NCBI RefSeq assembly: GCF_032401055.1
Contig: NZ_CP135529.1
Span: forward strand, 4,214,501-4,278,500
Length of the DNA stretch: 64,000 nt
Source of the DNA: Tardiphaga sp. 709
GTDB lineage: Bacteria; Pseudomonadota; Alphaproteobacteria; Rhizobiales; Xanthobacteraceae
Reading direction: 5' to 3'
In this document: piece by piece, positions 8,464-16,887 of the stretch
Layout: each line of letters opens with the position of its first letter
Numbering within the stretch: the first letter of the stretch is position 1
Notes under the pieces: generated by a model
Database searches by the model: none
Seen by the model: only the letters and a program-made list of their open reading frames with translations
What the model was told of the DNA's origin: nothing
Translations under genes and position numbers: made by a program

Positions 8464-10350
8464 TCAACCCAGCCCGGCCGCCTTCGCGAAGGTGTAGGTG
8501 ATCAGGCTCGCCACATAGGCCAGTGCGAACATGTAGAGGAACGTCACCACCATCCACTTGGTGCTGCCGGTCTCGCGGCGGATCACGGCCAGCGTCGAGG
8601 CGCATTGTGGGGCGAAGATGAACCAGGCCAGGAACGACAGCGCGGTGGCGAGGCTCCATTTGCTGGCCAGCGCCTGGCCGATCGCATCCGCCGCTTCCTT
8701 GCCGCCTTCGATCGCATAGACGGTGCCGAGCGCGCCGACTGCGACTTCACGCGCCGCCATGCCGGGGATCAGCGCTACCGCGATCTGCCAGTTGAAGCCG
8801 AGCGGCGCGAAGAACGGCTCCAGGAATTTTCCGATCATCGCAGCGAGGCTGTAATTGATCGCCGGCCCTTCGGCGCCGGCCGGTGCCTGCGGGAACGAGG
8901 CCAGGAACCAGATCAGGATCATCATCGACAGGATGGTGGTGCCGGCGCGCTGCAGGAACATTTTGGCGCGGGTATAGACGCCGATGGCGATGCTCTTGAG
9001 GCGCGGCAGCTTGTAGTCCGGCAATTCCAGCATGAACGGTGCCGGCTGGTAGTCGCGCCACATGAAGAACTTGATGACGAAGGATGCGGCGAGTGCGCTG
9101 CCGATGCCGGCGACATAGAGCCCGAACATCACCAGGCCCTGCAGGTTGATCCAGCCCCAGACGTTTTCGGCGGGAATGAAGGCCGAGATGATCAGCGTAT
9201 AGACGGGGATGCGCGCCGAGCAGGTCATCAGCGGCGCGATCAGGATGGTGGTGAGGCGGTCGCGGCGGTTGTCGATCACGCGCGTCGCCATGATGCCGGG
9301 AATGGCGCAGGCGAAGCTCGACAGCAGCGGGATGAAGGCGCGGCCATGCAGACCGGCGCCGCCCATGATGCGGTCCATCAGGAACGCGGCGCGTGCCATG
9401 TAGCCGAAATCTTCCAGCAGCAGGATGAACAGGAAGATGATGATGATCTGCGGCAGGAACACGAGCACGCTGCCGACGCCGGCGATCAACCCGTTCTGCA
9501 GGAAGCTCTGCAAGATGCCTTCAGGCAGCACCTGTGCCACCAGCGTGCCCAGCGCGCCGAATGAATCCGACAGCAGCTCCATCAGCGGCTGCGCCCAGGA
9601 GAACACCGCCTGGAACATCACGAACAGAATGAGCGTGAGGATCGCGAGACCGGCGACCGGATGCAGCACCACGGCATCGACGCGCGTGGTCAGCGTGTCT
9701 GGCTTGGTCGGCATCTTGACGGTGTCGCGGATGATGCGGTCAGCCTCGCGCTGCAGCGCCTTCATCTCGGACAGGCTGAGCGGCGTCCAGCCATCGCCGG
9801 CGGCGACCGCCGGCATGTTGGCGGCGAATTCATCGGTGCGGTGACGCAGTTGCTCGACGCCGGCCTTCTTTACCGCGATGGAAGTGATCACAGGCACGCC
9901 GAGTGCTGCGGACATCGCGTCGACGTCGATGCTGACGCCGCGGCGCTGCGCGATGTCGAACATGTTGAGCACTACCAGCAGCGGGCGACCAGTGCGTTTG
10001 AGTTCCAGGATCAGCCGCAGCGTGAGGCGCAGATTGGTGGCGTCGGCGATGCACAGGACCAGATCGGGCGCAGCTTCGCCGGGGCGCTTGCCGAGCACGA
10101 CGTCGCGGGTGATCTCTTCATCCGGGCTGCGGCCGCGCAGCGAATAGGTGCCGGGCAGGTCGAGCAGCGTCACCTGACGGCCGGCCGGCGTCACGAAGGC
10201 GCCCGCCTTGCGCTCGACGGTGACGCCCGCATAGTTGGCCACCTTCTGGCGGCTGCCGGTGAGTGCGTTGAACAGCGATGTCTTGCCGCTATTGGGGGCT
10301 CCCACCAGCGCGAGATGAAAGCGCTCGGTGGTCACGTCTGTGTCGGTCAT
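8464..10350 (-). CDS. feoB: Ferrous iron transporter B
   Basis: 628 residues. The N-terminal G domain drives or gates Fe2+ uptake across the inner membrane: G1 is GAPNSGKT (17-24), G3 is DLPG (64-67), G4 is NMFD (129-132). It is followed by hydrophobic Gate repeats with many membrane helices up to the C-terminus. At 628 residues it is shorter than E. coli FeoB (about 770) but in the usual range for alphaproteobacteria. Its ATG overlaps the feoA stop codon (ATGA), so the two are translationally coupled. No FeoC is present. The ICE-like box upstream of feoA implies control by cellular iron/heme status through Irr. Confidence 0.97.
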   Translation of the reverse strand: MTDTDVTTERFHLALVGAPNSGKTSLFNALTGSRQKVANYAGVTVERKAGAFVTPAGRQVTLLDLPGTYSLRGRSPDEEITRDVVLGKRPGEAAPDLVLCIADATNLRLTLRLILELKRTGRPLLVVLNMFDIAQRRGVSIDVDAMSAALGVPVITSIAVKKAGVEQLRHRTDEFAANMPAVAAGDGWTPLSLSEMKALQREADRIIRDTVKMPTKPDTLTTRVDAVVLHPVAGLAILTLILFVMFQAVFSWAQPLMELLSDSFGALGTLVAQVLPEGILQSFLQNGLIAGVGSVLVFLPQIIIIFLFILLLEDFGYMARAAFLMDRIMGGAGLHGRAFIPLLSSFACAIPGIMATRVIDNRRDRLTTILIAPLMTCSARIPVYTLIISAFIPAENVWGWINLQGLVMFGLYVAGIGSALAASFVIKFFMWRDYQPAPFMLELPDYKLPRLKSIAIGVYTRAKMFLQRAGTTILSMMILIWFLASFPQAPAGAEGPAINYSLAAMIGKFLEPFFAPLGFNWQIAVALIPGMAAREVAVGALGTVYAIEGGKEAADAIGQALASKWSLATALSFLAWFIFAPQCASTLAVIRRETGSTKWMVVTFLYMFALAYVASLITYTFAKAAGLG

Positions 10351-10634
10351 TTCACAACAACTGCCATGGCTTCGCGCCGGCGGACGGCGATCGTAATATC
10401 GTCGACGCGCACCGCGATCGGATCGCGCTGGATAGCGCCCTGATGCAGGATCTCGACGCGCGCGCCTTCGGTGAAGCCCATTTCCAGCAGATGCCGTTCA
10501 AGCTCGTGGCCGCTCTCGGCAGCGCCTGCGATATCGGGCTGCAACGCCACGATGGTCCCGATGAATCCGCGCGGCGCATTGCCGAGGCGCAATTCGTGTG
10601 TGGATGTTTCGGATGCAGTCTGGTGGACGGTCAT
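10347..10634 (-). CDS. feoA: Ferrous iron transport protein A
   Basis: 95 residues, with the small SH3-like FeoA fold (LEMGFTEGARVEILHQ and the closing strand ITIAVRRREAMAVVV). FeoA is a cytoplasmic partner needed for FeoB function. It overlaps feoB by four bases. The N-terminal 20 residues are polar and variable; the ATG at 10634 is the only suitable start. A palindrome matching the Irr-type iron control element lies 54-70 bases upstream of that start. Confidence 0.93.
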   Translation of the reverse strand: MTVHQTASETSTHELRLGNAPRGFIGTIVALQPDIAGAAESGHELERHLLEMGFTEGARVEILHQGAIQRDPIAVRVDDITIAVRRREAMAVVVK

Positions 10635-10687
10635 GCCGACCTTGTCGAGCAGCGTCCTGACAAGGTCAAGACAAACGCACGTATGTT

Positions 10688-10704
10688 ATTAGAATGATTA
10701 TAAA
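10688..10704 (-). promoter_or_regulatory. Iron control element (Irr box) upstream of feoAB
   Basis: The 17-bp site reads ATTAGAATGATTATAAA on the plus strand. The known Irr/ICE palindrome is TTTAGAA-N3-TTCTAAA; this copy matches 12 of its 14 defined positions. Its place 54 bases before the feoA start on the same strand is right for promoter control. The match is read by eye; binding is inferred. Confidence 0.65.
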
Positions 10705-10722
10705 GAGGCGCTCCGGCACCGC

Positions 10723-12516
10723 TTACGATGCGCCCGCGGACTGCTCGTTCACCACCCGCTGCTGAATCTTCACCAGTTCTGCATAGATGCCGCCTTGCGC
10801 GATCAATTCGTCATTGGAGCCCTGCTCGGCCACGACGCCGTCTTTCAGCACGATGATCTTGTCGGCGTCACGAATGGTTGAAAGCCGATGCGCGATCATG
10901 ATGACGGTGCGGCCTTGCATCAACCGGCGCAGCGCCTCGATCACCAGCGCCTCGGATTCCGGATCGAGCGCCGCGGTCGGCTCGTCCAGGATCATGATCG
11001 GGCTGTTGCGCACCACCGCACGCGCGATGCCGATGCGCTGGCGCTGGCCGCCGGACAGCGTGTCGCCGCGCTCGCCGACCATGGAGTCGTAACCGTGTGG
11101 CATACGGCTGATGAACTCGTCGGCATTGGCGATCTTCGCGGCGGCGACGATCTCGTCATCGGTGGCGCCGGGCCGGCCATAGGCGATGTTCTCGCGGATG
11201 GTGCCGCGGAACAGCACTGTCTCCTGCAGCACAAAGCCGACCTGGGCGCGGAGGGCGGACAGTTTGTAGTCGGCGACATCGACGCCATCGATCAGCACGC
11301 GCCCCGATGTCGCGTCGTAGAAGCGCGGGATCAGGCTGAGCACCGTGGATTTGCCGGAGCCGGTCGGCCCGACCACGCCGACAATCTGTCCGGGTTCGAT
11401 ATGGAGCGAAACATCGCGGAGCACGCTGGACTCCTCGCTATAAGCGAAGGCGACCTTCTCGAAGGTGATGGCGCCCTTGGCGCGGCCTGGATCGACGGCA
11501 CCCGGTTTCTCCATGATCACATCATCGGCGGCCAGGATGTTCTGGATCCGCTCCAGTGCCACGGTGGTTTGCGCGATCGCGCTGGTCATGCTGGCGAGGT
11601 CCTTCACCGGTTTGAAGAACTGCGCGAGATAAGCGAGGTACACGGTGAGCGCGCCTGCGGTCATCGTACCGGCAACGATCAGCGACGTGCCTTTCCACAG
11701 CACGATGGCCGTGCAGAACGCCACCACGATGCTGACCACGGGCGAGAGCAACGACTTCACCTGACGCGCCTTCATGGCGGCCTCGACCGTTGCATGGCTG
11801 GCGGCTTCCAGCCGTGCCAGTTCGAGATCCTGCCTGCCGAACGCCGTGACTGCGCGCACCTGGCCGAGACCCTGCTGGACTACGGCAACGATCTCGCTCT
11901 GCCGTTGCCGTACCGTGCGCGTCACTTCCTTCACGGCGCGCTTGAAATGGAACACGAAGGCGATCAGGAACGGCGTGATGCCGAGCGCGATCAGCGTAAA
12001 ATCCCAGTCGAGCCAGAACATCAGCCCGATCATGAAGACGATGGTGATCAAGTCGAGCAGGATATCCAGCGTCGACGATGAGGCGAAGTTCTGCAGTGTC
12101 GTCACGTCTGTGGTGATCGTGGACATCAGGGCGCCGGTCTTGGCCTTGTCGTAATAGCGCAGCGACAGCCGATGCAGATGCGCATAGATGCGGATGCGCA
12201 GGTCGTTGGCCACCCACTGGCCGACCGATGTCGAATAGTAATTGTCGATGTAAGTGGCGATCGCACCGATCACGGCGATGACCAGCGTGGCGATGCCGGC
12301 GAACACTGCGACGCCGAGCGTGTGGCGGCCGATGCCGTAGTCATGGGCCCAGTCCAGCCAGGCGGGCAGGTGATGGCTGCCCAGCGCGTCATCGAGCACC
12401 AGTTTCAGCGGCCAGGGCGCGGCCAGGCTCATGGCGATCTCGACCAGCATGGCGAGGAAGACGATGATCAGCCAGCCGCGATAGGGCCGGAGCATCTCGA
12501 GTACCAGACGAGTCAT
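10723..12516 (-). CDS. ABC transporter, fused permease/ATPase (MsbA/multidrug exporter type)
   Basis: 597 residues: an exporter-type membrane domain of six helices (about 15-310), then a nucleotide-binding domain with Walker A GPTGSGKST, Q-loop GFVLQETVLF, signature LSGGQRQR, Walker B IMILDEPTAALD and switch histidine in IAHRLST. All are intact, so a homodimer should be an active exporter of lipids or drugs. It is upstream of feoA on the same strand with an 88-bp gap that holds the Irr box, so feoAB probably has its own promoter. The substrate cannot be read from sequence. Confidence 0.9.
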   Translation of the reverse strand: MTRLVLEMLRPYRGWLIIVFLAMLVEIAMSLAAPWPLKLVLDDALGSHHLPAWLDWAHDYGIGRHTLGVAVFAGIATLVIAVIGAIATYIDNYYSTSVGQWVANDLRIRIYAHLHRLSLRYYDKAKTGALMSTITTDVTTLQNFASSSTLDILLDLITIVFMIGLMFWLDWDFTLIALGITPFLIAFVFHFKRAVKEVTRTVRQRQSEIVAVVQQGLGQVRAVTAFGRQDLELARLEAASHATVEAAMKARQVKSLLSPVVSIVVAFCTAIVLWKGTSLIVAGTMTAGALTVYLAYLAQFFKPVKDLASMTSAIAQTTVALERIQNILAADDVIMEKPGAVDPGRAKGAITFEKVAFAYSEESSVLRDVSLHIEPGQIVGVVGPTGSGKSTVLSLIPRFYDATSGRVLIDGVDVADYKLSALRAQVGFVLQETVLFRGTIRENIAYGRPGATDDEIVAAAKIANADEFISRMPHGYDSMVGERGDTLSGGQRQRIGIARAVVRNSPIMILDEPTAALDPESEALVIEALRRLMQGRTVIMIAHRLSTIRDADKIIVLKDGVVAEQGSNDELIAQGGIYAELVKIQQRVVNEQSAGAS

Positions 12517-12706
12517 CGAACATTGTCTCCAGCAACACGGCCAGACCGGGAATCATGAGCGGTCCGGGCGGCCGCAGTATATAGCCGCCGTCGGTTAGCG
12601 GGTCTTAACTGTAGTCGGGTACAGATGGATTTTTGCTGACAGCCCGCGCATTGTGGCATGCGGGCAGGAGCGTCAGTTAATTTGGCAGGGCTGCGCAGGA
12701 CCGAAC

Positions 12707-14050
12707 ATGAACGTGCGATCCGTTGCTTTCCCGTTCTGGGGCAGGGTGCTTCTGCTGGCCGGCATCCTCGGTCTGGTGGTGGGCGGCGGCCTTCTGACCT
12801 GGCGCTATATCGAGCGTCCGACCGTGCTCAAGCTGGCGGTCGGGTCGATCGATGGCGAAGCCGGCAAGACGGCCTCGATCATCGCCAGCCATTTCGCCAC
12901 CAGGAAATCGCCGATTCGGCTGGATTTCGAGACCTTCGGCAACGCGGTCGATGCGGGCAAGGCATTCTCCTCCGGCAAGGTCGATCTCGCTGTGGTCCGG
13001 GCCGATGTCGGCGATCTCTCCGAGGCGCGCGCCGTTGCCGTCATGGCCAAGGCGGTGGTCATGCTGATCGCGCCTCCTGGCTCGAAAATCACCAGTGTGG
13101 AGGGCCTGCGCGGCCGCACCGTCGGTGTGGTGGGCGGTGAGGTCAATCGCAAGCTGGTCGATGCGCTCACCAAGCAATACGACCTGACGAGCGCCAGGGT
13201 CACATTCAAGAATCTTGAGGTCAGCGATACCCGGCGCGCGGTGGAAGCCAAGGAAGTCGGCGCCCTGCTGGTGGTGATCCCGCTGACCGAGAAGTATCTG
13301 TCTCAGGTGCGCGGTCTGTTCAAAACCGGCGCGCCGGTGTTGATCCCGATCGACGCCGCCGGCGCCATTGCCGATGCCAATGGCGCTTATGAAAGCTTCG
13401 ACATTCCGAAAGGGTCGCTCCGCGGCGCGCCGCCCGTCCCGGATGATGACGTGACAACGCTTCGGGTCAGTTACTATCTGGTCGCGAACAAGAAGCTCCA
13501 TTCCAGCCTGATCGCGCGTCTGACCGAAATGGTGATCGCGGCGCGCCGCGATCTGATCGCCGGGCAACCGCAACTGGCCGGTATCGCCGCTGCCGACACC
13601 GATCCCGATGCCTTTATCCCCATCCATCCCGGCGCTGCTGCCTACTACAACGGTACCGAGCAGAGCTTCATGGACAAATACGGCGACGACATCTATCTCG
13701 CCCCCATGCTCCTTGGCGCCCTCGCCTCCGTGCTGGCTGCCGCCTGGAAATTCCTCGGCATCCGGCCGCCCGACCACCGTGAGGCGACACTTAATGCACT
13801 TTATGCATTGCCGCGACGGATCCGGGCGGCGGCGGACGATGCGGAACTGTGCGCGATCGAGCAGGAGGTCGACGATCTTCTCAGCGCGCAATTGGCGAAG
13901 ACCATGCGCAATGACGAAGATGCACTTGAAATGGCGACGCTGGTCTCTTCGGCACAGCGTCTCGACAATCTCATCCATCATCGCCGTTCGGCGCTGGCGC
14001 GGGCCCCATTTTCTGCCGCGCCGCATTCAAGTATAGAGTCGGAGACGTAG
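12707..14050 (+). CDS. TAXI-family solute-binding protein with two membrane anchors
   Basis: 447 residues from the ATG at 12707 (AGGA seven bases upstream); the longer frame adds an unlikely leader. A TM helix at about 13-33 is followed by a TAXI (TRAP-associated extracytoplasmic immunogenic) binding domain (LKLAVGSIDGEAG..., then VDLAVVRADVG and a long lobe to about residue 325), then a second TM at about 330-352 and a 95-residue charged, helical cytoplasmic tail. Classical TAXI receptors are free in the periplasm and serve a DctQM permease; none is encoded here, and the protein is tethered at both ends. A sensing or scaffolding role is possible. The ligand is unknown. Confidence 0.8.
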   Translation: MNVRSVAFPFWGRVLLLAGILGLVVGGGLLTWRYIERPTVLKLAVGSIDGEAGKTASIIASHFATRKSPIRLDFETFGNAVDAGKAFSSGKVDLAVVRADVGDLSEARAVAVMAKAVVMLIAPPGSKITSVEGLRGRTVGVVGGEVNRKLVDALTKQYDLTSARVTFKNLEVSDTRRAVEAKEVGALLVVIPLTEKYLSQVRGLFKTGAPVLIPIDAAGAIADANGAYESFDIPKGSLRGAPPVPDDDVTTLRVSYYLVANKKLHSSLIARLTEMVIAARRDLIAGQPQLAGIAAADTDPDAFIPIHPGAAAYYNGTEQSFMDKYGDDIYLAPMLLGALASVLAAAWKFLGIRPPDHREATLNALYALPRRIRAAADDAELCAIEQEVDDLLSAQLAKTMRNDEDALEMATLVSSAQRLDNLIHHRRSALARAPFSAAPHSSIESET

Positions 14051-14124
14051 TTCCAGGCCATGACGCTGTTTTGCAGAACCACCAGCCGTTTGCGGGCACC
14101 TTTATTTCTCGCGAGAGGTCAATC

Positions 14125-15084
14125 ATGACGCATAACCTGCTCGTGTTTCCGGATGACACCGCGCAGTGCATCATCGATCCGATCAGGGCCGCAAAGCGCA
14201 GCCTGAACATCCGGATGTTCCTGTTCACCGATCCGACGCTGCTGCATGAGGTGATCGCGGCGAAGCGGCGCGGCGTCAAAGTGCGCGTCATGCTCAATCC
14301 GGCCCGGCGCAATGGCGAGAGCGAGAATAGCGAAACCGCCGCGGCGCTGGCTGCGGCCGGAGTCGAGGTCCGTGACAGCAATCCGGCCTTCGCGCTGACC
14401 CATCAGAAGTCGATGGTGATCGATCATGAGTGGGGCTTCGTCGAGTCGCTGAACTGGGAGACCCGCGATCTCACCGAGACGCGCGACTACGCGGTGACCA
14501 CGACCAAGAAGCTTGAGATTTCCGAGATGGTGGATTGCTTCGAGGCCGACTGGGCGAAGCAGGATTTCGTACCGAACCCGGACTCGCAACTGATCTGGTG
14601 TCCGAATAATGGCCGCGAGCGGATCGGTGCTTTCATCGATTCCGCGCGGGGCACGCTCTGGATCCAGAACGAGCGTTATCAGGACACGGACATCATCGAG
14701 CGGCTGGTTCGCGCGGTGCTGCGCGGCGTTCAGGTCCATATCATGGCGCGGCAGCCGCATAAGCTGAAGAAGAACAAGCTGATCGAGGGTATCGGGGGGC
14801 TGCGCATCATGCATGACGTCGGCGCCAAGGTGCACCGGCTCAATGATATGAAGCTGCACGGCAAGATGCTGTTGGCCGACGAGGAACGCGCTATAGTCGG
14901 TTCGATCAATCTCACGCCGGGCAGTTTTGACGATCGCCGCGAACTGGCCATTGAGACCGATGCGCACCATGTTGTGAAGCGTCTAGTCGAGACCTCACAT
15001 CACGACTGGAAACATTCGCGCAAGCTCGACCTCTCCGACGAGGCGGTTCAGGCGGATCTGGAAAAACACGGCATCCGGCAGTAG
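14125..15084 (+). CDS. Phospholipase D-like protein with two HKD motifs
   Basis: 319 residues from the ATG at 14125, which follows GAGAGG at 14113-14118. Two HxKxxxxD motifs are visible: HQKSMVIDHEWG in the first half and HGKMLLADEERA in the second, each followed by the usual S-N pair (ESLNW, GSINL). This is the PLD/cardiolipin-synthase superfamily, whose members transfer or hydrolyse phosphodiester bonds of phospholipids or nucleic acids. There is no signal peptide or TM segment, so it is probably a soluble cytoplasmic enzyme, unlike true Cls. It is 75 bases downstream of the TAXI gene on the same strand and may share its transcript. Confidence 0.82.
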   Translation: MTHNLLVFPDDTAQCIIDPIRAAKRSLNIRMFLFTDPTLLHEVIAAKRRGVKVRVMLNPARRNGESENSETAAALAAAGVEVRDSNPAFALTHQKSMVIDHEWGFVESLNWETRDLTETRDYAVTTTKKLEISEMVDCFEADWAKQDFVPNPDSQLIWCPNNGRERIGAFIDSARGTLWIQNERYQDTDIIERLVRAVLRGVQVHIMARQPHKLKKNKLIEGIGGLRIMHDVGAKVHRLNDMKLHGKMLLADEERAIVGSINLTPGSFDDRRELAIETDAHHVVKRLVETSHHDWKHSRKLDLSDEAVQADLEKHGIRQ

Positions 15085-15095
15085 CGCGTTGTCCC

Positions 15096-15278
15096 TCAGC
15101 GCCGATCCGGCCGCGGCGATTGCCGGGCTCGGGGCTGCACAGGTTTCCTTTCCGCGCGGCGAGCATATTCCGTGGCCAGGTTCAGCAACCGTTCGCGAAC
15201 CACGGGGTCATCAATCTCCCGCGCCAGCTTTTCGCAGCGCTCGGCCTGCTCTCTGAAATATGCGGCTTCGCTAGGCAA
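15096..15278 (-). CDS. Small conserved-type hypothetical protein coupled to LysR gene
   Basis: A 60-residue protein if translation begins at the TTG at 15278, eight bases before the end of the upstream LysR frame. The sequence (YFREQAERCEKLAREI, then DPVVRERLLNLATEYARRAE) is an amphipathic helical hairpin of a kind frequent in small Bradyrhizobium proteins of unknown function. The same frame can be read from an ATG at 15350, giving 84 residues, but that adds a poor, Ser/Cys-rich segment lying wholly within the LysR gene. No function is proposed. Confidence 0.55.
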   Translation of the reverse strand: MPSEAAYFREQAERCEKLAREIDDPVVRERLLNLATEYARRAERKPVQPRARQSPRPDRR

Positions 15279-16152
15279 CTTTGTCGTTTTCCATGGGCAG
15301 TGCGGGGTGCAGGAACATCGCCGAGAGCTGATCCTTGATTTCCAGGACACGCGGCGATGTCATACCCGGGCGAATGCAGAGCAGCGCTTTGATGGTCGGA
15401 AGCTCCGGCAAGTAATAGTCCCTGGCCCAGACCAGTCCCGGCGGAATGATCCGGCTGGGAACAGCCGTCAGTCCAATGCCGGCTTCGACGGCGGCTTTCT
15501 TCGCGCTGTAGTCCTGACTGCTGAAGGCAATCCGATAGGAAAGGCCATGCCGCGTGAGCGTATGAATCATCCAGTCGTCATTGGTCCAGGTGACGATTGG
15601 GATCGGTGCGCCGGGGCTGAGCACGAATGATTTCGAGCGAACCCATGCCAGCCGATCCTCGGATTCATCGACAATGAGCGGAGCCAGATCGGCACTGATT
15701 TCTCCCCGCTGGAAAAAACACCCGACGTCGACATGGCCGTCGATCAACGCTGTCGCAATCTCGGTGGACATTCCGGCATGGATATGGATGTCATTGAGGT
15801 TGCTCAGGCTCTGCTCGGCGACGAAGCGCTGCGCTAGGACAACGCTCAGGCCCAAACGAAGCCGGTCGACATGATTATCGGCTCCGCCGAGCGCAAGCAC
15901 CTGATCGTTGGCCTCGATGATCTTGCGCGCCTGCGCAAGCACCAGCTTGCCGAGATCGGTCGCACAACTTCCGTTCGGCGTCTTGCTGAACAGCGAACCG
16001 CCAACAAGTTGTTCGAGGCGCTTGATCTGCGAACTCACTGCGGGCTGACTCAACCCCAATTGCTCCGCAGCCTTGGTCAAGCTACCCGTTTCTGAAATGG
16101 CAACGACGGTACGAACAATTTCAATCGGAATATTGAGATGCCGCTTGTGCAT
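15271..16152 (-). CDS. LysR-family transcriptional regulator
   Basis: 293 residues. The N-terminal winged helix-turn-helix (about 7-66) is standard: FVAI-like VVAISETGSLTKAAEQLGLS, SQPAVSSQIKRLE. The rest is the two-lobe effector domain. It follows hutD on the same strand after a 150-bp AT-rich gap, and the following small gene overlaps its stop. LysR proteins usually act on a neighbouring divergent target, but none is divergent here, so the target could be hutD-side genes or a remote locus. The gap before it contains a perfect palindrome ATGACGTCAT at 16276-16285 that could be its operator. Confidence 0.9.
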   Translation of the reverse strand: MHKRHLNIPIEIVRTVVAISETGSLTKAAEQLGLSQPAVSSQIKRLEQLVGGSLFSKTPNGSCATDLGKLVLAQARKIIEANDQVLALGGADNHVDRLRLGLSVVLAQRFVAEQSLSNLNDIHIHAGMSTEIATALIDGHVDVGCFFQRGEISADLAPLIVDESEDRLAWVRSKSFVLSPGAPIPIVTWTNDDWMIHTLTRHGLSYRIAFSSQDYSAKKAAVEAGIGLTAVPSRIIPPGLVWARDYYLPELPTIKALLCIRPGMTSPRVLEIKDQLSAMFLHPALPMENDKVA

Positions 16153-16275
16153 TTGAATATCCAGCCTCGCAATTGCGCCATGAGTCGGACCAAGTGGTGT
16201 CGCGATTCTCTCCCAATCATATAGGCGTAATCACTCTTGGTTATATATTTGATTTGGATGGCATTTCGGGAACTT

Positions 16276-16285
16276 ATGACGTCAT
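16276..16285. promoter_or_regulatory. Perfect 10-bp palindrome upstream of LysR gene
   Basis: ATGACGTCAT lies in an AT-rich tract (about 16220-16290) between hutD and the LysR gene, about 125 bases before the LysR start. It is a plausible operator for autoregulation, but a 10-bp palindrome can arise by chance. Confidence 0.25.
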
Positions 16286-16302
16286 CAAAATCGTTGGTGC
16301 GG

Positions 16303-16887
16303 TCAGGACTGCCTGCCGAATTCGATGATGACCACACGCGCCGTCGCATCGGACTCAATTGCGACAGGTGCTGATCCTTGTTCCACAAGCAGCGCATCAT
16401 GCGCCGACAGGCTGTCGACGGTCGATGCCGACCGTACGGTCGCAGTGCCATGCTCAACGAACAGAAACGCTTGTGCAGAAACTATAAAATCCTGACGTTT
16501 CATGACGTTGATGCGTCTCACATGCTGTGAGACGATCCCGCGCCGGCTCATCACATTCAAATCTGTAATGGGGCCGTCGATCAGTGTCGCCGCGGTTTGC
16601 TGATCGCCCGGGAAGGAATGGATCGTGTTGCGATCAATGCGCACAGATACACGGCCGTGGACATTGAGGTCGATGCCGGCGCCATCGATGACCAGAAGTG
16701 TACGATCAATCCCGGGAAATGACGAGAACGGTCCGTCGCTCGTCACCTGCGCCATACTGACGCGCCAGTCGAAATCGTCCAGCTTTGCATTCGCCGGGAA
16801 GATCGCGATCTCCGTGGTTGATCCCAGCCCGTTCTTCCAGGGCATTACTTTGTAGTTCGCGGCGCGCAGGATCTGCATGCGCTGCAC
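16303..16887 (-). CDS. hutD: HutD family protein
   Basis: 194 residues from a GTG that directly follows the hutU stop (TGA-GTG); an in-frame ATG at 16878 would give 191 residues. The sequence has the HutD cupin hallmarks near the N-terminus: MPWKNGLGSTTEIAIFP, and FDWRVSMAQVTSDGPFSSFPG. HutD is a bicupin of unproven biochemical activity found in hut operons and proposed in Pseudomonas to set an upper limit on hut expression. The zero-gap junction with hutU indicates co-translation as the last gene of hutI-hutU-hutD. Confidence 0.9.
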   Translation of the reverse strand: MQRMQILRAANYKVMPWKNGLGSTTEIAIFPANAKLDDFDWRVSMAQVTSDGPFSSFPGIDRTLLVIDGAGIDLNVHGRVSVRIDRNTIHSFPGDQQTAATLIDGPITDLNVMSRRGIVSQHVRRINVMKRQDFIVSAQAFLFVEHGTATVRSASTVDSLSAHDALLVEQGSAPVAIESDATARVVIIEFGRQS

